A DNA stretch of 64,000 nucleotides from Streptomyces kanamyceticus (GTDB lineage Bacteria > Actinomycetota > Actinomycetes > Streptomycetales > Streptomycetaceae): assembly GCF_008704495.1 (NCBI RefSeq), contig NZ_CP023699.1:806001-870000 (forward strand). Direction: 5' to 3'. Below, piece after piece: positions 17,104-26,900 of this stretch. The notes below the pieces were generated by a model. It saw only the letters and a program-made list of their open reading frames with translations. It did no database searches and was not told the DNA's origin. A program made the position numbers and the translations under genes. The first letter of the stretch is position 1. Each line of letters begins with the position of its first letter.

Positions 17104-17855
17104 CGGTCCGCCGGACGCAGGCGCAGGCCCTGCATGCCGCCGTCGACGGCGAGCGAGGTGCCGGTGGTGGCGCCGGAGAGCGGGCTCGCCAAGTAGGCGA
17201 TGGCGCCCGCCACCTCATCGGCGCCGACCAGGCGTCCGGTGGGCTGGCGGGCCCGGAGCGCGGCCCGTTCGGCGGCGGGGTCGGGTGCCGCGTCCAGGAG
17301 ACGGCCGACCCACGGGGTGTCCACGGTGCCGGGGTTCACGCAGTTGACCCGCACCCCTTCGCGTACGTGGTCGGCGGCCATCGCGAGGGTCAGCGAGAGC
17401 ACCGCGCCCTTGGACGCCGAGTACAGGGCGCGCTGCGGCAGGCCCGCGGTCGCGGCGATGGAGCAGGTGTTGACGATCGCCGCGTGCGACGAGCCGCGCA
17501 GGTGGGGCAGGGCGGCGCGGGTGGTGCGGACGATGCCGAGGACGTTGACGTCGATGACCCGGTGCCACTGGGCGTCGTCGTTGTCCTCGACGGTGCCCTG
17601 GGCGCCGATGCCCGCGTTGTTGACCAGGACGTCGAGCCCGCCGAGGTCGGCGGTGGCGGCGGCGACCGCGGCCCGTACGGAGATGTCGTCGGCGACGTCG
17701 GCGGTGTATCCGCGCAGCGGCTTGTCGACGCCGCTCGGGTCGAGGTCGAGCACGGCGACCTGGGCGCCGCGCGCGGCGAGGAGCTCGGAGGTGGCCCGGC
17801 CGATGCCGGATGCGCCACCGGTTACCAGGGCCTTGAGCCCTTCGAAGTCCGTCAT
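17100..17855 (-). CDS. SDR oxidoreductase, probable 2-keto-3-deoxy-L-fuconate dehydrogenase
   Basis: A classical 251-residue short-chain dehydrogenase. The NAD(P)-binding motif is TGGASGIG (12-19), NNAG lies at 79-82, and the catalytic Ser132, Tyr145 and Lys149 (YSASK) are intact. In the non-phosphorylating L-fucose pathway an SDR oxidises 2-keto-3-deoxy-L-fuconate to the 2,4-diketo acid (pathway knowledge), which fits its place after fuconate dehydratase. ATG 17855 overlaps the dehydratase stop by 4 bp. Confidence 0.85.
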   Translation of the reverse strand: MTDFEGLKALVTGGASGIGRATSELLAARGAQVAVLDLDPSGVDKPLRGYTADVADDISVRAAVAAATADLGGLDVLVNNAGIGAQGTVEDNDDAQWHRVIDVNVLGIVRTTRAALPHLRGSSHAAIVNTCSIAATAGLPQRALYSASKGAVLSLTLAMAADHVREGVRVNCVNPGTVDTPWVGRLLDAAPDPAAERAALRARQPTGRLVGADEVAGAIAYLASPLSGATTGTSLAVDGGMQGLRLRPADR

Positions 17856-19192
17856 GCGGCTGCTCCCTTGTCCGAAGCGAGGTCGGCGGCCCAGAACGAG
17901 CCGCCCGGATAGGTGAATTCGGCGATCGACTCCGGGCGCATGGTGGCCGAGAAGCCCGGCGCGGTCGGGGCCGTGTAGTGGCCCGCGCGCATCACGACGG
18001 GGTCGATGAAGTGCTGGTGCAGGTGGTCGACGTACTCGATGACGCGGTTCTCGGTCGTCCCCGAGAGCGCGACGTAGTCGAACATCGACAGGTGCTGGAC
18101 GAGTTCGCACAGGCCGACGCCGCCCGCGTGCGGGCAGACGGGGACGCCGAACTTCGCCGCGAGCAGCAGGATCGCGAGGTTCTCGTTGACACCGCCGACG
18201 CGCGCCGCGTCGATCTGCAGGATGTCGATGGCGCCCGCTTGGAGGAGCTGCTTGAAGACGATGCGGTTCTGCACGTGTTCGCCGGTGGCGACCTTGACCG
18301 GGGCCACGCCCGTGCGGATCGCGGCGTGCCCGAGTACGTCGTCGGGGCTGGTCGGCTCCTCGACCCAGTAGGGGTCGAACTCGGCGAGCGCGCGCGTCCA
18401 TTCGACGGCCTCGCCGACGTTCCAGCGCTGGTTGGCGTCGATCGCCATGCGGATGCCGGGGCCGATGGCGCCGCGTGCGGTGCGGCAGCGCCGGATGTCG
18501 TCGGCGAGGTCGGCGCCGACCTTCAGCTTGATCTGGGTGAATCCGTCGGCGACGGCCTGCCGGGCGAGGCGAGTGAGCTTCTCGTCGCTGTAGCCGAGCC
18601 AGCCCGGCGAGGTGGTGTAGCCGGGGAAGCCGCGCTCGCGGAGGGTGGCCGCGCGCCCCGCCGCCCCCTCGCGTCCGGCCCGCAGCAGGCCGACGGCCTC
18701 CTCGGGGGTGAGCGCGTCGGCGATGTAGCGGAAGTCGACCTGGGAGACGAGCCACTCGGGCGTGGCGTCGGTGAGGAGCTGCCAGAGCGGCTTGCGGGCG
18801 CGCTTGGCCGCCAGGTCCCAGACGGCGTTGACGACCGCGCCGATCGCCATGTGCATCACGCCCTTCTCGGGGCCGAGCCAGCGCAGCTGGCTGTCGCCGA
18901 TCAGGTCGCGGTTGACGGTGCCGGGGTCGGCGCAGAGCTCGTCGACCCGGCGGCCGACGACGTGGTGGCGCAGGGCCTGGATCGCGGCGACCTGGACGTC
19001 GTTGCCGCGTCCGATGGTGAAGGTGAAGCCGTGCCCCTCCAGGCCGTCGTCCGCGTCGGTGCGGAGCACCACGTAGGCGGCGGAGTAGTCGGGGTCCGGG
19101 TTCATCGCGTCGGACCCGTCGAGCTCCCGTGAGGTCGGGAACCGTATGTCGTAGGTGTCGACCGCGGTGACGCGGGTGGGAGTCGGGGACAC
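17852..19192 (-). CDS. L-fuconate dehydratase (enolase superfamily)
   Basis: A 446-residue enolase-superfamily protein of the mandelate racemase group. The Lys-x-Lys motif is IKLKVGAD (Lys222, Lys224). Metal and acid residues are Asp252 and Asn254 (IDANQRW), Glu278-Glu279 (WVEEP) and Glu305 (ATGEHVQNR), with His355 in CPHAGGVGL. The N-terminal [13 protein letters not shown] and overall length match L-fuconate dehydratase, which converts L-fuconate to 2-keto-3-deoxy-L-fuconate (family knowledge). The GTG at 19192 is the first start after the transporter permease gene, 48 bp downstream. This is the best marker that the operon handles L-fucose. Confidence 0.9.
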   Translation of the reverse strand: MSPTPTRVTAVDTYDIRFPTSRELDGSDAMNPDPDYSAAYVVLRTDADDGLEGHGFTFTIGRGNDVQVAAIQALRHHVVGRRVDELCADPGTVNRDLIGDSQLRWLGPEKGVMHMAIGAVVNAVWDLAAKRARKPLWQLLTDATPEWLVSQVDFRYIADALTPEEAVGLLRAGREGAAGRAATLRERGFPGYTTSPGWLGYSDEKLTRLARQAVADGFTQIKLKVGADLADDIRRCRTARGAIGPGIRMAIDANQRWNVGEAVEWTRALAEFDPYWVEEPTSPDDVLGHAAIRTGVAPVKVATGEHVQNRIVFKQLLQAGAIDILQIDAARVGGVNENLAILLLAAKFGVPVCPHAGGVGLCELVQHLSMFDYVALSGTTENRVIEYVDHLHQHFIDPVVMRAGHYTAPTAPGFSATMRPESIAEFTYPGGSFWAADLASDKGAAA

Positions 19193-19240
19193 AGGAGGCC
19201 TTTCCGGAAAGGGGCGGGGGCGCTGGGAACCGGCTCGCGG

Positions 19241-20284
19241 TCAGTCCTGTGCGCGGCCCGTGGTGACGCGCGCGATCATCAGGGCGACCAGGATGATTCC
19301 GCCGTAGATGGCCTGGATCCAGAAGGACGGCACCTGGGCGAGGGTGAGCAGGTTCTGTACGACGCCGAGCAGCAGCACACCGGTCAGGGCGCCGAACATG
19401 GTGCCCTTGCCGCCGTCGAGGCTGATGCCGCCGATGACGGCGGCGGCGAACACGGTGAAGATCATGTTCTGGCCCTGGTTGGCGTTGATCGCGCCCACGT
19501 AGCCGGTCTGCATGAGTCCGCCGACCGCGGCGAGGGCGCCCGCCACGACGAACACGCCGAGCATGACGCGCTCCACGCGGATGCCCGCGGCGCGGGCCGC
19601 GTCCGGGTTGCCGCCGATCGCGTACAGGGCGCGGCCGACGCGGTGGTACTTGAGCACGAAGCCCGCGATGCCGAAGGCGGCCGCCGCGAGCCACACGGAG
19701 AGCGGGATGGTCAGGAAGGTGGTCGTGGCGAGGCTGTAGAAGGCGTCGGGCATGCCGAAGAGGGTCTTGCCCTCGGTGGCGCCGACGAGCAGTCCGCGCA
19801 GCACGATCAGCATGGCCAGGGTCACGATGAACGCGTTGAGCTTGAGCTTCACCACGAGGATGCCGTTGAAGGCGCCGATGGCCGCGCCGACGAGCAGGAT
19901 CGCGATGATGCCGACGGCGGCGGGCAGGTCCGTGCCGAAACCCGCCTGGGCCGCGGGCAGGACCAGGAGCGCGCCGACGGCGGGCGCGATGCCGACGACG
20001 GACTCCAGGGACAGGTCGAACTTGCCGGTGATCAGGACGAGCGACTCGGCGAGCACGACCATCGCGAGGGCGGCGGATGCGCCGAGGATGGAGATGAGGT
20101 TGCGCTCGGTGAGGAACGAGTCGTTCACCAGGGTGCCGAGGAGCATGAGGAGCAACAGGGCTGGTACCAGTGCCAGTTCGCGTGCGCGGCGTAGCAGTAC
20201 CGTTTTCGCCGTCCCTGAGTCCCGCTCTTGTCGCACGGGGGGCGTGGTCGTTTCGACTGTCGACGGGGCCTTGATGTCAGCCAC
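19241..20284 (-). CDS. Sugar ABC transporter permease, RbsC type (L-fucose)
   Basis: A 347-residue permease with a 40-residue cytoplasmic N-terminus and about nine to ten hydrophobic helices. It contains ITGKFDLSLESVVGIAPAVG and IGGNPDAARAAGIRV, which are the conserved BPD_transp_2 family segments. Only one permease gene is present, so the channel is probably a homodimer, as in ribose-type importers. GTG 20284 overlaps the ATPase gene end by 8 bp. Confidence 0.9.
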   Translation of the reverse strand: MADIKAPSTVETTTPPVRQERDSGTAKTVLLRRARELALVPALLLLMLLGTLVNDSFLTERNLISILGASAALAMVVLAESLVLITGKFDLSLESVVGIAPAVGALLVLPAAQAGFGTDLPAAVGIIAILLVGAAIGAFNGILVVKLKLNAFIVTLAMLIVLRGLLVGATEGKTLFGMPDAFYSLATTTFLTIPLSVWLAAAAFGIAGFVLKYHRVGRALYAIGGNPDAARAAGIRVERVMLGVFVVAGALAAVGGLMQTGYVGAINANQGQNMIFTVFAAAVIGGISLDGGKGTMFGALTGVLLLGVVQNLLTLAQVPSFWIQAIYGGIILVALMIARVTTGRAQD

Positions 20285-21893
20285 GGTTGTCTCCTTGTTC
20301 TTTGGCTGCGGGCCCGTTGTGGCTTGTCGCGCCGTTCCCCGCGCCCCTTACGGGGCCCACACCCTCGATTGACGCGACGAGGTCGTGGTCCCTGAAACCC
20401 GCCTCGTGTTCCGCCACGATCCGGCCGTGGAAGAGGACCAGTACGCGGTCGCAGCGGCGCAGGTCGTCCAGTTCGTCGGAGACGACCAGGACCGCGGTGC
20501 CGTCCTGGCGGGCGTTGTCCATGCGGGCCAGCAGGGATTCCTTGGACTTCACGTCGACGCCAGCCGTGGGGTTGATGAGGACGAGCAGGCGGGGTTCGGA
20601 GGCGAGCGCGCGGGCCATGACGACCTTCTGCGCGTTGCCGCCGGAGAGGTCCGAGACGGGCTGGTCGGGGCCCTCGGCGTGGATGTCGAGGCGTTCGATC
20701 AGCTCGTCGGCGAACCGCCGCTTGCTGTCGGTGGCGACGAAGCCGTACCTGCCGAGGCGGTCCAGGACGCTCATCGTGGCGTTGTCGCCGATGGACATCC
20801 CGAAGACGAGGCCCTGGTCGTGCCGGTCGCGCGGCACGCAGCCGACCCCGGCGCGCAGCGCGGCGGTGACGTCGCCGAACGGCAGTTGCTCGCCGCCCAG
20901 CCGGGCGGTGCCGCCGGTCGGCCTGTGCAGTCCCGCGAAGCTCTCCGCGAGGTTGATCTTGCCGCTGCCGCTGGATCCGGCGAGGCCGACGACCTCGCCC
21001 TTGCGCACGGTCAGGTCGATGTCGGCGTACGACTCGCCGGTCAGGCCCTTGACGTCGAGCATGACCGGGGCGTCGGCGGGCACCTCGGCGCGGGCCACCG
21101 CCCGTTCGGCCTCGGCCTGTTCGGTGATGACCTCGCCCGCCATGGCCGCCACCAGGGCGCCGCGCGGCAGTTCGGCCACGGGGGCGCTGGTGATCCAGCG
21201 GGCGTCGCGCAGGACGGTGACCGTCTGGCACACCTCGTACACCTCTTGGAGGTGGTGCGAGATGAACAGGAAGGTGACGCCGGACTCCTGGAGGGCGCGC
21301 ATACGTGTGAAGAGCCGCTCGATCTCGCGGTTGTCGAGCTGGGCGGTCGGCTCGTCGAGGACGATGAACCGCGCGCCGAAGCTCAACGCCCGGGCGATCT
21401 CCACCATTTGGCGGTCCTCGACCTTGAGCTCGGCGGTGCGCGCGTCGGGGTCGACGTGCACGTCCCAGGTGTCGAGGAGCTCAGCCGCCTGGGTGCGCAG
21501 CCTGCGCCAGCTGATGAAACCTCCCCGGCCTTCCGGCTGCCGGTTGATGAAGAGGTTCTCCGCGACGGTCAGCTCGGGGACGACGGTGGGCTTCTGGTAG
21601 ACGCAGGCCACCTTGCGGCGCCAGGCGTCGCGGTCGCCGAGCGGCGGCGCGGGCTCGCCGTCGAAGAGGACGGTGCCCGCGTCCGGCGCCTGGAGTCCGG
21701 TGAGGATGGTGACGAGGGTGGACTTGCCCGCGCCGTTGCGGCCGACGAGGGCGTGGGACTCGCCGGGCAGGACGGTGAGGTGGCCGTCCTGGAGAGCGAC
21801 GGTGGGTCCGTACCGTTTGACGATGCCGGACGCCTCGACGAGCGGGGTTGCGGCGGCCGAATCCATGGCGGGCTTGGTCATCGGCTCACTCAT
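20277..21893 (-). CDS. Sugar ABC transporter ATP-binding protein, RbsA type, with degenerate second site
   Basis: A 538-residue double ATPase. The first nucleotide domain is intact: Walker A GRNGAGKST, signature region VEDRQMVEIARAL, Walker B FIVLDEPTAQLD. In the second domain Walker A reads GSSGSGKIN, where Ser/Thr is replaced by Ile, and Walker B reads LLVLINPTAGVD, where Asp-Glu is replaced by Ile-Asn, while the signature LSGGNAQ is kept. Thus only one composite site should hydrolyse ATP well. ATG 21893 overlaps the binding-protein stop by 4 bp. The 3' end of the coding region contains a copy of the dispersed repeat at 20319-20357. Confidence 0.9.
   Translation of the reverse strand: MSEPMTKPAMDSAAATPLVEASGIVKRYGPTVALQDGHLTVLPGESHALVGRNGAGKSTLVTILTGLQAPDAGTVLFDGEPAPPLGDRDAWRRKVACVYQKPTVVPELTVAENLFINRQPEGRGGFISWRRLRTQAAELLDTWDVHVDPDARTAELKVEDRQMVEIARALSFGARFIVLDEPTAQLDNREIERLFTRMRALQESGVTFLFISHHLQEVYEVCQTVTVLRDARWITSAPVAELPRGALVAAMAGEVITEQAEAERAVARAEVPADAPVMLDVKGLTGESYADIDLTVRKGEVVGLAGSSGSGKINLAESFAGLHRPTGGTARLGGEQLPFGDVTAALRAGVGCVPRDRHDQGLVFGMSIGDNATMSVLDRLGRYGFVATDSKRRFADELIERLDIHAEGPDQPVSDLSGGNAQKVVMARALASEPRLLVLINPTAGVDVKSKESLLARMDNARQDGTAVLVVSDELDDLRRCDRVLVLFHGRIVAEHEAGFRDHDLVASIEGVGPVRGAGNGATSHNGPAAKEQGDNRG
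20319..20357. repeat. Dispersed GTGGCTTGTCGCG...CCCCTTACGGGG element inside a CDS end
   Basis: This copy resembles the elements at 14829 and 33005 and includes the short hairpin CCCC-TTAC-GGGG at about 20344-20355. It lies in the last 30 codons of the ATPase gene, where it encodes a Gly/Ala/Asn-rich tail that is not part of the ABC domain. Confidence 0.7.
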
Positions 21894-22969
21894 TTGACCG
21901 CGTTGCCCCACAGCTTGGCGTCGTCGACGTTCTCCTTGGTGACCAGCGGTGCGGGCAGCTGGTCCTCGAGGATGCCGCTGGGCAGCTTGACGATCTCGGA
22001 GTCGTGGTCGGTCGGTCCCGGCTTGAACTTCTTCCCGTTCATCGCGGCCTTGATGTAGTACATGCCGTACTTGGCGTAGGCGTCGGCGGGCTGCGAGACG
22101 GTGGCGTCGATCTGGCCCTTGCGGATCGCGTCGAACTCCTGCGGGATGCCGTCGTTGGAGACGACGGTGATGTGCCCCTTCTCCCCCGCCTTCTTCAGCA
22201 TTCCCTTCGACTTGAGGGTCTGCAGGGTGGGCGCGAGGTAGACGCCGCCCGCCTGCATGTAGATGCCCTTGATGTCGGGGTCGGAGTTGAGGAGCGTGTC
22301 GAGCTTGGAGGCGGCCGTGTCCGACTCCCACTTGGCGGGGATCTCCAGGGCCTTCAGCTTCGGGTACTTCTTCTTCACGCAGTCGCGGAACGCCTTGGAG
22401 CGCTCGCGGCCGTTGACGGACGCCAGGTCACCCATGATCTGCACGACCTTGCCGGTCTTGACCTGCTTGCCGAGGTAGTCACAGGCCTTCTCGCCGTACG
22501 CGACGTTGTTCGCGCGTACGACCATGGCGACCTTGCCCTGCTCGGGCGCGACGTCGACGGCGACCACGGGCACGCCCTTGCGCTCGGCCTGGTCGAGTCC
22601 GGCGGATATCGCGGCGCTGTCGAGCGGGGCGACGACGAGGCCCTTCACGTCCTGGTTCAGCTGGTTGTTGATGTCCGTGATCTGCTGAGAGGGGTCGCTG
22701 TTGGAGTTGACGGTCTTCATCGCGTCGACGTCCTCGGACTTCGCCATCTTCGGCACGTAGTCGTTGTAGGACTGCCAGAACGGCGAGGTCAGCAGGGGCA
22801 GGATCACACCGACCTTGCCCTCGCCGCCCCCGCCGCCGGACGACGCGGTGTCCTTCGTACTGCCGCACGCGGTGAGCGCGAGGGACGCGCAGGCGGCCAC
22901 GGCCGCGGCCCGCACCGCCCGCGAAGTCCCCATCCTGCCGGGCCTGTTGCGCACTTTCCTGCCAGCCAT
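21890..22969 (-). CDS. Sugar ABC transporter substrate-binding lipoprotein (L-fucose)
   Basis: A 359-residue exported binding protein of the ribose/LacI-like periplasmic fold. The N-terminus has a basic region, a hydrophobic core and the lipobox LTAC. The mature part has a Gly-Ser-rich linker, then KVGVILPLLTSPFWQSYND and GLVVAPLDSAAISAGLDQA, typical of Peripla_BP_4. ATG 22969 follows GAGGAG by 7 bases; upstream in-frame Met codons lack such a site. It is the first gene of the fucose operon, behind the GntR operator region. Specificity for L-fucose is inferred from the enzymes downstream. Confidence 0.9.
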   Translation of the reverse strand: MAGRKVRNRPGRMGTSRAVRAAAVAACASLALTACGSTKDTASSGGGGGEGKVGVILPLLTSPFWQSYNDYVPKMAKSEDVDAMKTVNSNSDPSQQITDINNQLNQDVKGLVVAPLDSAAISAGLDQAERKGVPVVAVDVAPEQGKVAMVVRANNVAYGEKACDYLGKQVKTGKVVQIMGDLASVNGRERSKAFRDCVKKKYPKLKALEIPAKWESDTAASKLDTLLNSDPDIKGIYMQAGGVYLAPTLQTLKSKGMLKKAGEKGHITVVSNDGIPQEFDAIRKGQIDATVSQPADAYAKYGMYYIKAAMNGKKFKPGPTDHDSEIVKLPSGILEDQLPAPLVTKENVDDAKLWGNAVK

Positions 22970-23170
22970 CTGACGGCTCCTCATCGAGGGAGATCGAACG
23001 GGATCGGGAGGTGGTCGAGTGGTTTCCAGGACCCGATGACGCGAATATTTATCAGACCACTTGCCCCCCACAACACCCCTCGGCGTCAACTTTTCCCGGT
23101 TTCCGGCCGTAGTGGTCGGACCACATCTCTGACTAGACTGCGGCGCACCCGGCTAGTGGAGGAGCGTTAC
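22970..23170. promoter_or_regulatory. Divergent promoter region of the fucose operon with GntR operator
   Basis: The perfect palindrome GTGGTC-G-GACCAC lies at 23112-23124, about 50 bp before the gntR start. Half-sites occur as AGACCAC near 23054-23060, next to an AT-rich TATTTATC stretch likely to be the fucose operon -10 region, and GTGGTC at 23011-23016. The palindrome fits a FadR/GntR-type dimer. Binding by the adjacent regulator is inferred. Confidence 0.65.
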
Positions 23171-23881
23171 GTGGACCAGCCAGACCAGTCCGCCCCGCAG
23201 AAGGGCACCGTGACGCAGCGGGCCATCGAGCAGATCAAGGCGATGATCGGCGAGGGTCGCCTTGAGCCGGGGCAACGCCTGCCCACGGAGCGGGACTTGG
23301 CCGTCCAGCTGGGCATCTCGCGCAGCTCGATGCGCGAGGCGATCCGCGCGCTGACGGTGCTCGGCGTCCTGGAGGCGCGGCACGGCTCGGGCATCTACGT
23401 GACGCAGTTGGAGGCCGGGGACCTCCTGGAGACCTTCGGGGTGGTGGCGGACCTGTCCAGGGGGCCGCAGCTCGTGGAACTGCTCGAAGTGCGGCGGGTC
23501 CTGGAGTCGACGGCCACCGCGCTGGCCGCCGCACGCATCTCGTCGGACCAACTGGCCGATGTCGAGAAGCACTTGGAAGCGATGAGCGCCACCGACGACC
23601 CGGAGGAGATCCTCTCCCACGACCTCGCGTTCCACCGCACGATCGCGTTCGCCGCGGGCAACGACACGATGGCCGCGATCCTGGAGGGCCTCTCCTCGCG
23701 CACGTTCCGTGCCCGGGTGTGGCGCGGCTACCAGGAGGAGGGCGCCTTCGAACGCACCCGCCGCGAACACGCCCGCATCCACCGGGCCCTGGTCGCCCGC
23801 GACCCGGAGGCGGCACGGGCCGCGGCCGCGGCGCACGTCGGCGAGGTGGAGGAGTGGCTGCGGGCGCAGTTGGACGGGTAG
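23171..23881 (+). CDS. FadR-subfamily GntR regulator of the L-fucose operon
   Basis: A 236-residue regulator with an N-terminal winged helix at about 14-78 (TVTQRAIEQIKAMI, then LPTERDLAVQLGISRSSMRE and RHGSGIYVT) and an all-helical FCD effector domain with HDLAFHRTIAFAAGN and the metal-binding His positions. GTG 23171 follows GGAGGAG by 6 bases. The gene is divergent from the fucose operon, so it is the likely repressor, released by a fucose pathway intermediate. The effector is not shown by sequence. It ends 81 bp before the convergent GH38 gene. Confidence 0.9.
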   Translation: MDQPDQSAPQKGTVTQRAIEQIKAMIGEGRLEPGQRLPTERDLAVQLGISRSSMREAIRALTVLGVLEARHGSGIYVTQLEAGDLLETFGVVADLSRGPQLVELLEVRRVLESTATALAAARISSDQLADVEKHLEAMSATDDPEEILSHDLAFHRTIAFAAGNDTMAAILEGLSSRTFRARVWRGYQEEGAFERTRREHARIHRALVARDPEAARAAAAAHVGEVEEWLRAQLDG

Positions 23882-23909
23882 GGCCCTACGGGTGGGACCC
23901 CACGCGCAA

Positions 23910-23937
23910 GGCCCCCGGCGCCGTGGCACCGGGGGCC
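23910..23937. terminator. Bidirectional hairpin between gntR and the GH38 gene
   Basis: The arms GGCCCCCGG and CCGGGGGCC form a perfect 9-bp stem around a 10-base loop, in the 81-bp gap between two convergent genes. Confidence 0.75.
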
Positions 23938-23962
23938 CCATATCCGCCGCGAGAGGCAGGCG

Positions 23963-26900
23963 TCAGCTCCTGCTGAACCGCAGCGTGACCAGCTCGAACG
24001 GGCGGAGTGTCAGCGACACCGCGCCGTCCGCGAGCTCCGGAGCCGCCGCGTCGGCCAGCGGACGCTCCAGGAGGTCGGTCACCGCGACCGAACCTGCCGA
24101 GAAGCCCGCCGCCAGCGTGGTCTTCGCTCTGCCGCCGCGCGACTCGTGGAAGCGCACGACCACGTCACCGCTGCCGTCGTCGGCGAGCTTGACCGCGGTG
24201 ACGACCACGGCGTCGTTGTCGACCGTGACCAGCGGCGCGACGTCCGAGCCGCCGCTCACCCGGCGCTCGGGCAGGTTGATGCGGTAGCCCTCGCGCACCG
24301 CGTCGCCGATCGCCGCGCCCGGCACGAGCGCGTGCCGGAAGCGGTGCACGCCCTGGTCGGTCTCGGGGTCGGGGAAGCGCGGGGCGCGAAGGAGGGAGAC
24401 CCGGACCGTGGTGGTCGTGCCGGAGTCCTCGGCGCGGACCGCGCGGGTCACGTCATGGCCGTACGTCGAGTCGTTGACCAGGGCGACGCCCCAGCCCGGC
24501 TCCTCCATGTGCACGAAGCGGTGGTTGCACGCCTCGAACTTGGCGGCCTCCCAGCTCGTGTTGGTGTGGGTGGCCCGGTAGAAGTGTCCGAACTGGGTCT
24601 CCGACGCGTACCGCTCCGCGTGGATGTCCAGCGGGAAGGACAGCTTGAGGAACTTCTCGGTCTCGTGCCAGTCCACCTCGGTGTCGATGTCGAGCCGCTG
24701 GACGCCGGGCTCCAGGGAGAGGACCTGGGTCAGGCGCGAGGCGCCGAAGGTGCGCACGATGCGGACCGACGCGCCCTCGCCGGGCTCGACCTCGTCGGCA
24801 TCGGTGAGATCGGTGACGGTGTTGCGGTAGAACTCGTCCACGTCCCAGGCGTCCCACATGTTGGGGAAGTCGGCGTGCAGCTGCGGCAGGTTCGCCGCCC
24901 CGCCGGGGGCGACCGTCTCCCGGTCGGCCACCAGGTCGTACGCGGAGACGACCAGGCCGCGCGCGTCGACCTCGACCCGCAGCAGACCGTTGTCCAGGAC
25001 GAAGCCGCCGTCGGCGCGCGAGGCGATCGCGGACTGTCCGTCGATCGCGGCGGGGCGGGCGCCGCCCGCGGGCACGCCGTCACGGGTGTGCGGAGCGGAG
25101 TTGAAGACCAGGGAGCCGCTCCCCTCACCGGCCAGCGCGCGCTGCGCCTTGTCGATGATGCCGGTCAGCTCCTGCGCGAGCGCCGCGTACGTCGCGCGAG
25201 CCTCGCGGTGCACCCAGGCGATGGACGAGCCGGGCAGGATGTCGTGGAACTGGTGGAGCAGCACCGTCTTCCAGATGCGGTCCAACTGCTCGTAGGGGTA
25301 GGCGAACTCGGCGGAGCGGACGGCGGCCGTCGCGGCCCACAGCTCCGCCTCGCGGAGCAGGTGCTCGCTGCGCCGGTTGCCCTGCTTGGTGCCCGCCTGG
25401 CTGGTGAGGGTCGCGCGGTGCAGCTCCAGGTAGAGCTCGCCGACCCAGACCGGCGGGTTGGGGTACTCGGCCTCGGCCTTCTCGAAGAACTCCGCGGGCG
25501 TCTCCCACTGGACGGTCGCCGAGCCTTCGAGGTCCTTCAGGCGCCCCGCCTTGGCGATCATCTCGCGGGTGGTGCCGCCGCCTCCGTCGCCCCATCCGGT
25601 GGGCGCCAGGGAGTGCCGGGCGACGCCCTTGTCCTTGAAGTTCTTCGCCGCGTGGGCGATCTCGCTGCCCTTCATCGAGCAGTTGTAGGTGTCGACGGGC
25701 GGGAAGTGCGTGAAGATACGTGTGCCGTCGATGCCTTCCCAGTTGAAGGTGTGGTGCGGGAAGCGGTTGGTCTGCGACCACGAGATCTTCTGCGTGAGCA
25801 GCCACTTGGCGCCCGCCGCCTTGATGATCTGCGGCAGGCCCGCGGCGAAGCCGAAGGTGTCGGGCAGCCACGCCTCGTCGTTCTCCACGCCGAACTCGTC
25901 GATGAAGAACCGCTTGCCGTGCACGAACTGACGGGCCATCGCCTCCGAGCCCGGCATGTTCGTGTCCGACTCGACCCACATGCCGCCGGTGGGCACGAAC
26001 CGCCCGTCGGCGACGGCCTTCTTGACCTTCGCCCACACCTCGGGCCTGTGCTCCTTGATCCACGCCCACTGCTGCGCCTGGGACATGGCGAACACGAAGT
26101 CGGGCTCGTCCTCCAGGAGCGCGGTCATGTTGGAGGTCGTCCGCGCCACCTTGCGCACGGTCTCGCGCAGCGGCCACAGCCACGCGGAGTCGATGTGCGC
26201 GTGCCCGACGGCGCTGATCCGGTGCGCGGAGGGCTCGGCGGGGGTGGCGAGCACCCCTTCAAGGCGCGCCCGCGCGGCGGCGGCGGAACCGTTCACGTCC
26301 TGCAGGTCGACGGCGTCGAGCGCACGGCCGACCGCGCGCACGATGTCGTAACGCCGCCCGGAGTTCTCGGGCAGCTCCCGCATCAGCTCGCCGAGGACTT
26401 CGAGGTCGATGACGAGCTGCCACACCGTCTCGTCGAAGACGGCCAGGTCCATGCGCTCCAGGGTGTACTGGGGCTCGCTGCCCGCGGTCTCCTTGTCGCC
26501 CAGCTGGGTGGGCAGGAAGGGGTGGTAGTCGAGGATGACGGGGTTGGACGCGCCCTCGATGTGCAGCCGCACCTCCTCGCCGCCCTCGGCGGGGGCGGCG
26601 ACGCGCACCCACTGGTTGCGCGGGTTGAGGCCCTTCACCGGGGTGCCGTCCGGGCGGTAGACGAGGCCCTCGCACTGGAAGCCGGGCATGTTCTCGTCGA
26701 AGCCGAGGTCGAGTATCGCCTCGACGGTCTTCCCCGCCCACTCCTTCGGCACGGTCCCCGTCACCCGGAACCAGCTGGTGCCCCAGGGCGCGCCCCACTT
26801 CTCCCCGACGGCGGTCGGCGAGACCTCGGCGGCGAGCCCTTCGGCCACCGGCACGGGTTCGCCCGGCGCGTTCCACACGGCGACGTCGAGCGGCACGGAC

